Below are positions 1 to 10,226 of a stretch of 64,000 nt of DNA, one piece after another; the stretch's first letter is position 1; each line of letters starts with the position of its first letter. A program made the position numbers and the translations under genes. The notes beneath the pieces are model-generated. The model worked only from the letters and a program-made list of their open reading frames with translations, searched no databases and was not told the DNA's origin. Source of the stretch: Thalassia testudinum (Eukaryota > Streptophyta > Magnoliopsida > Alismatales > Hydrocharitaceae); assembly GCA_037157565.1 (NCBI GenBank), contig JAZHRO010000063.1, forward strand, positions 86,022,001 through 86,086,000, written 5' to 3'.

Positions 1-14
1 AAACTCAAGAGCTA

Positions 15-1206
15 TTGCTTTTGAGATATCAAGTGGAAAATAGCATTAAAGACCTCGAAGAATCTGAAACAACTACGCCGGAAGAACACACAGAAGATTC
101 TCGGGAGCAGATGCCTGAAGATCACTCAGGGGAAAAAGAATCCAGCGTGGATATGAGACAGGAGCAGGAAGCATGCCGAATGGGTTCATCTGAGAACTCC
201 ATTCAAAAAATTGAGGAAAGGACTGATATCTCCAGGACTGAGCCACAATCAGATTATCCCGAATCCTGGGAGACACCTTTTGGTTTGGATAACCCAATCG
301 AGATAAGGGAAGCGGATCCAAATTGAGGATATGGATCCTAAGGCAGACATTACATGCGACACTACTGATCAATCTAGACCACTTCCCTTTGTAAATGAAC
401 CTGTGCTAAAGCCAACATCTTCTGATTTGCAGTCTTATTCTTTCACCTACATCCGTAATTCAGATATTAGAGATTCTGAGAGGACACTTTCTATCCCTGA
501 TCCAAGCATCCGAAAACCAGAAGTAGCTATGGATGCTTTGACCGAAGAAATAAATATGCTACCTGAGGCAGGAATTACTGAGGAACCCAATGCATATGAG
601 GGTGAAGCTTTGAGCAGAAGAAGCTGGGGATGCACCTATCATCCTAGTAGATGGCTCGACTTTGAGCCTGAGGAGACAGCCTCTGATGAATTAGAGATGG
701 GTACTGATGAGGACGAAGTAATTTCTGATGAGGATTTCAGTGACCTCCCCACAGATCTTCTACTTTCACGAATACCCCCATATGACCCAGAGCCTGGAGA
801 GGGAATGATCTTTGATGTCAATTATCATTATGAGGATCCCTATGACTCAGATTCTGGTTCTGAGATACATGTTGATCTACTCCCTCAGCAACTTCCTGCT
901 GAATTGTGGGACATGATAAATCAGCTAAATCAACATCATGATCCCACCTCTGATTATCCTCTATTTTCCACTACCACTCCACACTTTCTTATAGCTAGAC
1001 TTTTTGGAGTAGGGGTGCACAATCAACTGGTTCATATCTCCGGACCACTGATTCTGGGAGCATACGAGCATATCTTTCTCATAATCTTAGCCGGCTCCTA
1101 TGCTAGAAATGACACATTAAACTCAGCACATATAGATACCATTCGCCCCACATTCCACCATCATTTATATATAACCATTTTTATACATAGCATATTTTTG
1201 TTTTAG
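15..1206 (+). pseudogene. Acidic retrotransposon ORF of unknown function, C-terminal part (E1)
   Basis: Two open stretches in different frames (15-326 and 331-1206) join through one frameshift near 300-330 into about 395 codons; the start is outside the window. The protein is very rich in Asp, Glu, Ser and Pro over most of its length and ends in a hydrophobic region of about 60 residues. Within it (about 1000-1035) is the stretch GVGVHNQLV, which matches GFGLHHQLV in E2 and AIGSHHQLA in E3. No retroviral enzyme motif is present. I do not recognise the family. The shared tail in three separate elements argues it was once a real protein; a fast-evolving gag substitute or a membrane-anchored accessory protein are possibilities only. 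Confidence 0.6.
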
Positions 1207-3034
1207 CATATTTCCCTTTTATATTGCATATTAACAGGTTGGCCGGTGCTGAATATAATTTCAGGAGCAATTACAGGTGATTTCTACCCATTCTCTCCCT
1301 GCAGCAGTTATTTTCTTTTACATTCATGCATGAGGACATGCAAGAACTTAGGCATGGGGGGGTAGATACAGAAAAACTGAAAAAATTTTATGCCAACACT
1401 TAGGAAAACCTCGGAGCTGCATGTAAAACGTACTTTAGGACCTTAAATAAAAGAACAACCGACTCCACCTCCAATGCTCTCATTGGAGCTAGAAATCGTT
1501 CGCAACAACCAATTCCGACTCACCCGCTCACCTTTTGTTCTAAATTTAGGGTCAAGCTGATTGTAACCCAATACGGGAAATTCACGAAGTACAAATTATA
1601 TGAGGTTACATGTTTATAACATATAGAATGCATTAGGGATTTTATCCTTTAGTTGATTCCTGTAATCTGGAATCCAGTACAACTTTTCACACACATGTAT
1701 AATTTGCAATGGATTCACGGTGAAGGCTGATAAACGTCTTCAGTTTGTTGAGAAGAAGCAGTGCTTCTTTTCCTGAACCCTTGGACAATGTTTTGGGAGT
1801 TAGGCTGATTTTCTTCCAAAAATCCACCAAATAGTGTGAGAGAGTAGAGTGTACTGGTGCTCTAAGATTAGTGCGAGGAATCTGGAATCCTAGATAATTA
1901 AGTAATGATACTCTGAGATTAGACATAGTTTTCGCTCTCGATTCCCGCGTATACATTTTTGTGCAAAATTTTGAAAGCCACCGAATAAGGCAAATACGCG
2001 GGGAGCGAGTTTTCATAAAACTAGGGCTAAGGTGGATGGTTATGACCATTCTTTACGGAATCCTCGGCTGAAGGAGGGTATTGATGTCAAGGTCAGAAAT
2101 ACACCGTCCTATCCGTCTCTCCCGGTGTCGTGAGTAGGCACTTCTGCCAAATAAGCCACCCAATGTCTCTTGAGTACCACCAATCCCCAATAATGCCTCC
2201 TTAATAAAGTTCATGGATGTATGCCAGTTGTGTTATGCTGAAAAAAAAATTAAATAAAAAATGAGAAAAAGAAAAAGAAAAAGAATGATGAAAAGAAAGA
2301 AAAGCTGGAAAAAAAAATAGAAAAAGAAAAAAAGAAGAAAAGAATGAATATTTAGTGTTTATCAAGGCAATACCACTAAATAAAATTGAGCTCCACCAAA
2401 TATGGCCTTAACCTATTTTTCTTGTGTTTCTGACCACTCGAATACTAGCTGAGGAATCTCGACTTAGTGTTAGGGTTATGAGAACTCAATTAAAGTGTTA
2501 ATGCCTAGTGAGACCACCAAATACAGATCCTAGGTGTGAATCTGGTGAGGTTGTGAGCTCTAAGAGAAAGAAAGAAAAAGAGCAAGAGAGAATGAATACA
2601 AAGGAATCAAAGAGAGCATAGTTTTTCTCATCTTTCTCTAAGTTAAGTTACTTAGTAATTCGGGAATCTGGATTCTGTAGTACTAGTCTCTATGTAGCAC
2701 CAAGTGAGAATGAGCCACCAAATATATAATCCTTTCCCTCAAAGATTCTCTACCTAAGCCCAAAGCCGGGGTGAAATTCATAGAATATCTTGAATACCTC
2801 GAGGGAAGAAGTCCGCCTATCCTGCTAGAATTTTTACTAGGGGTCAAGTACAGGCTTTAGAGGTGTATTAGTTTTCACTCGAAACCGTTGCAAAAGCTAC
2901 ATAGCCGCACTTTCACGATTGTCTGGATTTCTAGAGCATAGGATGAAAACAAAAAGGAGAAAAATCTCTATACAAACACATGATAAAATAATCAGTCCCT
3001 TAGGGACCCTTGCTGTAAATAATTTAGTCTTGCA
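1207..3034 (+). other. Noncoding 3' module of E1
   Basis: No ORF of convincing length lies here on either strand. It holds the SL-B hairpin with its purine tract near 1327-1365, an A-rich purine stretch at about 2240-2345, and ends in the PPT hairpin. It corresponds in position to the modules of E2, E3, E4, E5 and E8. I did not find a clear copy of the triple repeat seen in E2, E3 and E8. Confidence 0.55.
1327..1365 (+). promoter_or_regulatory. SL-B hairpin plus internal purine tract (E1)
   Basis: Perfect 6-bp stem TGCATG / CATGCA (1327-1332 and 1337-1342) with loop AGGA, followed 8 nt later by GGCATGGGGGGGTAG (1351-1365). The purine tract closely resembles the true PPT at 3061. The same hairpin-tract pair occurs in E2, E3, E4, E5 and E8. 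Its role is unknown; a second plus-strand primer is one possibility. Confidence 0.6.
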
Positions 3035-3071
3035 TTTGCTTGGGACTAGCAAAGATTTAGGCATGGGGGTA
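3035..3071 (+). promoter_or_regulatory. SL-C hairpin and 3' polypurine tract (E1)
   Basis: Stem TTTGCT / AGCAAA (3035-3040 and 3048-3053) precedes GCATGGGGGTA, which directly abuts the TG start of LTR-A at 3072. A PPT next to the 3' LTR primes plus-strand synthesis in LTR retrotransposons, so this fixes both orientation and LTR boundary. Confidence 0.75.
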
Positions 3072-4653
3072 TGATTACGCAACAATCATAGGTCTTAATT
3101 GACCTAAATTAGGCTAGGACTTAGCATAAGTTAGGGTTATTCATGCATGCATACGCATTATCTGCATCTTTACTGCTTTCCTTTAGCTATGCATAAAATA
3201 ATGTTATAATGAGCTGATTAAGTGCATTATGTCAATTGCAGGCAATAAGTTGATCAGGAGCTGGATCTAAAGCTGGATTAGGAATAACAGGAGTTGTAGC
3301 AGAGCTGGAGCAGAAGGCCTAGTTTAGATGTAGGAATAATAATGTAAGGGGGTTAAAAGTTTGCTATTCTATTAAGTAGGAATAAAGCAGTAAAATGTGA
3401 AGAGCTTAGGTCCATCCTAGCCCTAGGATAGCCTAGAGACTTCCTCAAGCCTTAGCCACCCTTAGATTAGGTCACAACACCCTAGGAAGCCCTAAAACCC
3501 CAATTCCAACCCTTCTCTGGACATCCAGATAAGTTTTAAGACATCCAGGACCCTTAGCCAAATCCCGCACACTTCAAACCCACTTTTGCAGTGTTATTGG
3601 ACGTCCAGACACTTTGTCAGACGTCTAATTTCTGCAGAATACCCAAAACAGAACTCGAAATCCTTCCTGACTCTGATTGGACATCCAGACAACAAGTCTG
3701 GACTTCTGATTTTTTAGTATAAGACGTCTGATTCTATTATTAGATGTCTGATACTGCTCTCCAATTCCTGTTTTGAGATTTAAGCCTTGATCTTGGATCT
3801 CTAGGTCCCTAAACCCAATTCCAACCCCATAAGAACCTAAATTAAGGTGCCCTAACCCTAGTACATCACCTCTAGACCTCCCTAAGGACCTAATTAGATC
3901 CTCAGTAAACCTAATTGACTTGGATCTTAGTCAATTCCATCAGCCTATTCAATTGGACTCATTGAGTTCAATTGAGCCCTGATCTCAGCACACACTATCC
4001 AATTGTACTCAGTGAGAGTCCAATTGACCTAGACCTAACTTAATTGAGTTGTTTTACTCTCAATTAAGTTTCCACACACCCAATTAAACTTGTATTAAGT
4101 TTAATTGCACTTTACCTTAGTGAATTAGGGTTTATAACCCTAATTTTAGACCTACCCTGACCTAAACCCACTAGAACCCAACCTAGCCACCTAAGTTTCG
4201 ACCCACACACACCCACACACACCATCCACACGAAAATATCTAGCTTAGAGTTCTCTAGAACTCTCTAAGAAAGAAGCCAAGGACCATAGCTAAGGCGGAA
4301 AGGAAGGAAAAAGAAGAAGTAAAGAAGCCAATGCCAAAGAAGAAAAGAAGAGGAAGAGAAGAAGGAACCAAAGGAAGAAGCAACAGAAAGACAAATCAAA
4401 CACCTTTTCTTCTCAATTTCTCTTTTATTGCTACATTTTATTCATAAACTCCTACTTTATATTTTGAATTAGATTTTGAGTAGATTCAAGTGTTCAAATT
4501 GCATCTATTATTGAGATTAGTATGAATTCCATTTTCTTCCTGTGTTCAACCTCAGACTCAAACTTCGAGTAATAAAATTTATTTATTTTCAAAGCGATTT
4601 CGACTATACTACGACGCATTTATTTTAAACCCGACTTCGCGCTCCTCTAAACA
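3072..4653 (+). repeat. LTR-A: chimeric LTR (E9-type 5' part, E2-type 3' part)
   Basis: Begins TGATTACGCAACAATCATAG, like the E9 LTR at 59055, and follows that LTR to about 4263 (TCTAGAACTCTC). From about 4264 (AGAAAGAAGCC) it follows LTR-B from about 12006 to its CTAAACA end at 4653, with roughly 15 differences in 390 bp. It is therefore the E1 3' LTR fused to the remnant of the E2 5' LTR, most simply by a deletion removing the E9-type R/U5 and about 2.5 kb of E2-type U3. The E9-type TATA box lies in the missing part, so this LTR has no evident core promoter. Confidence 0.75.
3595..4141 (+). repeat. Inverted-repeat array in U3 of LTR-A
   Basis: A run of short hairpins homologous to those at 59881-60141. 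It includes AACTTAATTGAG / CTCAATTAAGTT (4037-4048, 4059-4070), CAATTAAACTT / AAGTTTAATTG and AATTAGGGTTT / AACCCTAATT. Upstream (about 3595-3730) are ACGT-core palindromes such as TTGGACGTCCAGAC and CAGACGTCTAA. The stem at 4037 differs from its counterpart in E9 by a paired C-to-T and G-to-A change that keeps pairing. Confidence 0.65.
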
Positions 4654-4656
4654 TTT

Positions 4657-4718
4657 TTGCGACGTCGCCGGGGACGATCTCGCTTCGTGTGAAAATATTT
4701 TGGCGCCGTTGCCAAGGA
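4657..4718 (+). promoter_or_regulatory. Duplicated tRNA-Asp primer-binding site (E2)
   Basis: Four bases after the LTR-A end lies TTGCGACGTCGCCGGGGA (4657-4674, three mismatches to the tRNA-Asp PBS). Exactly 44 bp later lies TGGCGCCGTTGCCAAGGA (4701-4718, two mismatches). The same two-site arrangement with the same offset follows LTR-B at 12392 and 12436. The first copy has the usual spacing to the LTR; the second is a better match at the tRNA 3' end. Confidence 0.7.
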
Positions 4719-5880
4719 GCAACACGCAATTCATCACTAGTCTCTATATTCTTTTGATTCTATTTGAGCACTAACTTGCCTTATTTATTTTTCTATAATT
4801 TTTGCAAGGTCTTCTACGAAGGAAATCTCCCACGCGAATCAACCACTCCAGGGTAGGTAAATTCTCTCTTCTTTCCTAAATCCATCTCCTAATCCTGGGA
4901 AGACAAAAGGAAGCAATCAACTTAGGAATTAACTGCCTTATTTCTATAGTAATTACCATTTAAAGGCAAAGTTTCCTAATTTTGCAAAATTTTTCAAAGC
5001 TTATTGAAGTTGAAGCTATTTTTAGAGATCCTACCCCACAAATTCCTATGCCTAGTAGAAACCACACTTAATTTCTAAAAATCTCCGCGAACTACACACT
5101 TCTTGTTCTTAAGTCCAAAGAGAACTTTTGTGAAAAGCAAAGAGGATTGGAAATAGAACCAAATTATGGTTTCTACAATAGGGTTTTGGAGTGCTAGTTC
5201 ACACATACTTGCATAAAAAGAAACAAACCCACCCGCATTAGTGTGCTACTCAAGCCCTTGATTGAAAAGATCTAAGCAAAACAAACCCTAAAATTGAGCT
5301 CTAGAATCACTTGAATCTTAAAAACATTGGACCTAATAACCTAGGAGTCAAATCAGGGTGATTTCTAGGTCTTGACCTAGAATCATTCTGCCATCTTTAG
5401 GGCAGGTCAGGTAAAGTTGACCCCTTGGGTCAACCAACCTCCAAATTAGGTCACAAAATCAAAACATCTAGAGTTCAAGTGAAAACCCTAAAGCACCTTT
5501 GATCTTAAAAGTGGTAGACTTAAGAGGTCAAGGTCCCCATTCTAGTCTCCCTGGAATCTTAGTGACAAGAGAGGTCGGGTAGGGGAAACCCTGTAACCCA
5601 TGGGGACGGTCTACCGTGTAGGGGTCTTTGTGGGACTCTCCCTCTCTGGCTGCCCAGGTAATTCTTAGGTGGACAACTTTCCGATCCAGGGGTATCATCC
5701 GCCCCGAACCTCCATAGTCATCCAAACATCTTTGGGTGCCTCAAGTGGGTCAAAAACACCTCCAGTCCCTTATCTCTTCTCTTTAGAGCACACACATACA
5801 TTTTCAGTGGGACTCTTTATTCAGATCTAATCACTTCACAACTTGATTCAACATCTTGATCCAAATTCTAATTCTACATC
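4719..5880 (+). other. Untranslated leader of E2
   Basis: Between the PBS and the acidic ORF. No supported coding region; short ORFs in either direction look like chance. The segment about 5530-5720 has the mixed GC-rich composition typical of Athila leaders, but I see no sharp motif. Confidence 0.5.
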
Positions 5881-7874
5881 TTGATTCCACCATTTGATCC
5901 AAATATGCAGCCAAGTTACTTAGGACTACCATTCAAGAAACCTGAATCACAGAGATCCATGAGAGATAGGATGATTAAGGATGCCCTTGAATTCCATGAA
6001 ATTGAATACAAAACCTCAACACCAGTAGAAGACATTCAGGTTAATATACCAACAACCACAACTTTCATCATAAACTGTGCCCAAGTGTTATTGGCAGAAG
6101 TCACAAAAGGATCAACCTGAGACATGCTCATAACAGGATACATTGAGATAGAAAAATTACACAATTTTGAATACCTTTAATGCATGACAAATCCTGTACT
6201 ATGGGAACAAAACCAAGATGATCTTGAAAAATGGGAAGAGATGATGCGCTTATTGAAACAAGTTGTCGATCAAAAATACCCGTACACGCCCCAAACAGAT
6301 GATGAACCATCTTGGAATAGTATTGAGGATCAATCAGATTTCCCAAATCTCGGGTTTGAGGCACAGAGTTGTTATGGATTCCCAACCCAGATGGAATACA
6401 ACATGCCTGATATTGAATAGGTTGGGAAGTTCCAATTGCAGGAGAACGCAATGTTGAGCCAGCCCTAGATCCTAGGTCACCAAGCATAGAATTCTAGGAC
6501 TCCTGCAATGATGAAATTAGAACTGAACCTCTCGAGGGTGTAAATGCCGCCCCTTATTTTGATAAGGTGACCATCGAAGGTCATTCGGACCTAGATTTTA
6601 GTGATTCAACCCACATCCTTAGCCTAGAATCTAGATCTGAAACTCATTGGGAAGAGTCCAAGGCCTAGAATCTAGCCTGCAATGAAGATCAAAGTTTCAA
6701 TAGAAAGTATGATTCTGGGCCTCTATTTGATGAATATCCCTTTCCAACATCCTCAGAGAATCAAATCGATTTTTCGAAAGTCACGCTAATTTACGATACA
6801 AAAATCGAGGAGTTGGACGAGTGGGGTGTTGATTGGGTCTTTCTTACAAGCCTAGAACTTAAGCCTAGACCAAATAAGATCTTCTTGAGCTCAGAATCTA
6901 CATATAGGCTAGACCCGAGTCAGGTTGCTGAATCTACATCATATGATTTATTCTATGGTGGAACCTTTGATCGCGAATCTCATTCAGAACTTGATTTTCG
7001 CAACATCTCCGTTGATTTCGAATCTGACCATGATTTCGGAGAAACTGTACTTCCTGAACACAACAAGCCAATCTACGACCTTAGCTCACATGATTCATTC
7101 TCTGACTCCAACTCTGAGGTCCCGGTTCTCGAGATCACTGATTTAAGTTCAGGTTCCAGTGACATGGAATCATTTCTTTTCAATCCTCAGGAATCAAAAC
7201 CAGAAAATGCCAAGAGTGACTGCAACCTAGAATTCGAATCTTTTCTTGACTTAGATTTCCCTCATCCTATAGACACTCTTCAAGCATTCACTTTTGACTT
7301 TGAAAGCTACTATGAGGACTCTCTACATGAAACCACCTGTAACTTCTTTCTAGAAGAGCCCTCATACACAATCCTTATTGAAGCCACCTCTTCCAAACAT
7401 ACAGCACCCATCAAAACCCGTTTTCAACCCCGACCCGCAACCGAACTCAATTTCTATTCTAATTCCCCTCTCACTGAGCCGATTGCAGATGATTCAACTC
7501 CACACATATACCAGGTATCAAACATTGATCAGACTGAAAAACATGCTCCATCATTCTCTAATCACCCCTGTAGGGTTTCCACATCATTCACTGATTACTT
7601 CACAGATCCCTACTCTGACCAGGCTGATTCGACTTAGCCAAAACCTGAATTCACACTTCCACATCCATCCGGGCTTCATAGCATATGGTGGGTTCCACAT
7701 CTATTGATCTACATTTATCAACCCACCAAATTAATAGGGTTTGGCCTGCATCATCAACTTGTTGATCTTAACAAGCACCTGGTTGGACCAAACAGGCTCT
7801 TAATCAAGGTGCTTGTTTTACAAAACTCTACTGATTTGACCACTCCCTCTCCATACCATTTCCCGCTCAGCTGA
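5881..7874 (+). pseudogene. Acidic retrotransposon ORF of unknown function (E2)
   Basis: Homologous in position and character to the E1 and E3 ORFs. Open pieces at 5881-6120 and 6184-6420 are in one frame; from about 6423 the reading continues in another frame to the TGA at 7872-7874. Stops interrupt at about 6118, 6178, 6418, 6495, 6667 and 7635. The total is about 660 codons. The 274-codon piece 6813-7637 is strongly acidic and rich in Ser, Asp and Glu. After its TAG the same frame continues 78 codons into a hydrophobic tail with WWVPHLLIYIY and then GFGLHHQLV (about 7733-7760), the motif shared with E1 and E3. No gag, protease or RT motif. Function not recognised; clearly inactive here. 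Confidence 0.6.
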
Positions 7875-7895
7875 AGGCGTTGAATTTAGCGCTTA

Positions 7896-7911
7896 ACGGG
7901 AGGCAACCCGT
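7896..7911 (+). promoter_or_regulatory. SL-A stem-loop after the ORF (E2)
   Basis: Stem ACGGG / CCCGT with loop AGGCAA, about 22 bp after the ORF stop. Similar sequences sit just after the pol or pol-remnant end in E4, E5, E7 and E8. From memory, a GGGAGGCAACCC motif is common after pol in Athila and Tat elements of other plants; its role is unknown to me. Confidence 0.5.
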
Positions 7912-8120
7912 CATTCCAAAAACCTAAGATTCGTCTGATTATCCATCTATACTCCACGTCTACTGCACCCTGAGTTCAACATTAGACCAGTCGATCCCGC
8001 CTCTGGTACACGTACCAGAGCTTGAAATCATCCACAAAAATCATTCCCGACCCAATCGCCCACCCGATAAAATCCTGTTCTAAGTCCCTGGACCCAATAC
8101 TATTTCACACCCTCCGTTTA

Positions 8121-8158
8121 CAATGAGAACATTGCACAACTTAGGCATGGGGGGGTGG
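8121..8158 (+). promoter_or_regulatory. SL-B hairpin plus internal purine tract (E2)
   Basis: Stem CAATG / CATTG (8121-8125, 8130-8134), loop AGAA, then GGCATGGGGGGGTGG at 8144-8158. It lies about 1.34 kb upstream of the true PPT, which has the same GGCATGGGGG core. Confidence 0.6.
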
Positions 8159-8898
8159 TAAAGTGCATACATACAGAAATCAAGAAAAGTCATAAAGATT
8201 CTCACAAAAAATCACATATGTCAAAAATACCAAAAAAAAGAAAATTGTGAAAAAGAAAAAAAAATTGGAGGGAAGAAAATTTTGAAGTCACATAAGCATG
8301 AGGAGGAAAAGAGCAAAATGACAAAAAAGGACACAAAATGAAAAAGAAAAAAAGAGATAGTCATTAGTAAGAAATTAAGAGATTAACCGAAGTTCTAGAC
8401 CACATCAAAGAAAAGAACAAAGGAAAAAAAAAGTGCCAATGAGACACAAAAAGAGATTAGTAGGAATGCTAATCTTAGGCCTTTTGGGCTAGACTCTTAG
8501 GCTTAAAAATTCAAGTACCCGCTAAGATCTAGATAATCCTCAAGAGGTTGGGGAAAATGCAAAGCTTAAGTATTAGGTCTAAGGCTTAGGGAGTATTCGG
8601 CCTCGTTAACTGACCTTCGATTTGTGGGACTCGGTAACCTAAGCACCCCAATCCACACACAGTCTGGTTCAGTGCGCATAACTATCAAAATCACACAAAA
8701 GTGTTTAAATGTTCTGAAAAAAAAGTTGCCTAGATTAGGAGCGATCGATCAACACAAGTTGATTTGGACAAGTTCCCGGCATGGAGAGGTAGGAAATTCC
8801 CCTCGAAGATGTGTAACAACATATCGTCTCCTCGGCTTGTCTCCTAGGATATTTACATATCCTACCAGGGGCATATAAGCACTCTGCTAGTTTAGATA

Positions 8899-9050
8899 CC
8901 ATGGGTAGTATTATCACGAAATGTCGATTGCCAAGGTTTGGATTTGGCTACAGAACGCCATGGGCAGGATTATCTCAAAATCTTGAAAGCCAGGGCTCTG
9001 GGGGTTGCCATGGGCGGTGCTATCAGCGAAGCATCGATTGGTAGGGACCT
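8899..9050 (+). repeat. Three copies of a ~41-bp repeat in the E2 3' module
   Basis: Units start at 8899, 8958 and 9008, each beginning CCATGGGYRG and containing TATCNNNNAA about 13 bases in, then a TCGATTGCC-like segment and AGGG. They align over about 41 positions without gaps by eye. The same triple array occurs on the - strand in E3 (about 17602-17754) and E8 (about 55091-55241). The surrounding sequence to 9454 has no supported gene. Confidence 0.65.
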
Positions 9051-9454
9051 TTGAGGATTGATGATGGGGACGAGGAATCCGATACAGATCGTGTTGAGAA
9101 GCCAATCCGAAGCTAAAAATAAAAAGAAAAGAGAGAGAAAACTCTCCAAACAAATAAATCCTCTATCTCTCTTACAAAAAAAAAACACACTGCAAACTGA
9201 ACCAAGGCTAAAATATGTCTCAAGCACAGGTGCTTTAACCGTAGAGTCCAACGAACCTTAGAATAGTTCCTGCGGGCCTTAAAAACCCTCGCGAAGGACC
9301 GAGGCTAGAGTTGGTCAGGTGTGAATCTTGGTTGGTACTTGAGTACCTCTAGGCCTACTATCAGCATTCTAACCTAATCAAAAGAAAAAGAAAAGCACTT
9401 ATCATAACTGGTGAAAGAAACACAAGGTCTAGAACAGAAGTTAAAACCTTGAAA

Positions 9455-9492
9455 TTTTGCTAAGGGACTAGCAAAAGCTAGGCATGGGGGTA
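9455..9492 (+). promoter_or_regulatory. SL-C hairpin and 3' polypurine tract (E2)
   Basis: Stem TTTTGCTA / TAGCAAAA (9455-9462, 9469-9476) followed by GGCATGGGGGTA (9481-9492), which abuts the TG of LTR-B at 9493. Confidence 0.75.
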
Positions 9493-10226
9493 TGATGGGA
9501 ACATCATCATGAACCCTAACTAGCTCATTTTGACCTAGAAAAGAGAACAAAAGCTCCTACATAACCTAGAGAAGGGCCTAATTCAAGGAGTAACTGTTCT
9601 GAGAAGAAAATAAGAAACAAAGGGTAAAACTGCAATTTGACCATTGCAATACATCAATGGGATTTCTCAGGGGCTAAACATAGGTCAATTGTTCTTAACA
9701 AGATAAAAAGTGGGTTGGTTTAGTCAGAAAAAGGTTCATGTGCAATCTAAGAATTAAATGACATCTTGTAACCCTAAAATAGACCCGCTTAATTCAACAA
9801 GGTTTTGGTCAGAATAAAAATCAAATAAACCCTTTAAAATTCATGGAAAAATATCCTCTATGACTTAGAACCTTCAAATTGGCTTCTTAAACCTATTTTG
9901 ACCTAAATAGGGGTCCTAGCTAATTATTTGCCCTAGATTAGGTTTTTATGCAAAATGTCCAGTCAAACGTGGTCAAACCTAAAATCCAACTTCACCATTG
10001 GATTTATTAGGTCAAAATTAGGTTTGTATCAAAATTTTGACCTAAGGGGAGGTCACCTTGACCTACTTTCTAAAACAGTCCACCCAATTACATTTTGACC
10101 CCTAGCTTTTGAAAACCATTGCACAGACCCCCTTATCTTCCTCACCACTCTTTGTAATTAGGTCCCTCCTCCATTACAGCGGAGGAGTCCTACTATAGTG
10201 AGGATTCCAGAGGGAATTTCTCCCTG

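Larger units (their letters stand above)
1..3071 (+). mobile_element. E1: internal region of a non-autonomous Athila-type LTR retrotransposon (5' end outside window)
   Basis: The region runs from a degenerate acidic ORF through a noncoding module to a polypurine tract that abuts LTR-A at 3072, so it reads as the 3' part of an internal region on the + strand. No gag, protease, reverse transcriptase or integrase similarity is visible. The 5' LTR, PBS and ORF start lie upstream of the window. The 3' LTR that follows is, in its first 1.2 kb, the same family as the LTR of E9 at 59055-61230, so E1 is likely a non-autonomous partner of that family (inference). Confidence 0.7.
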
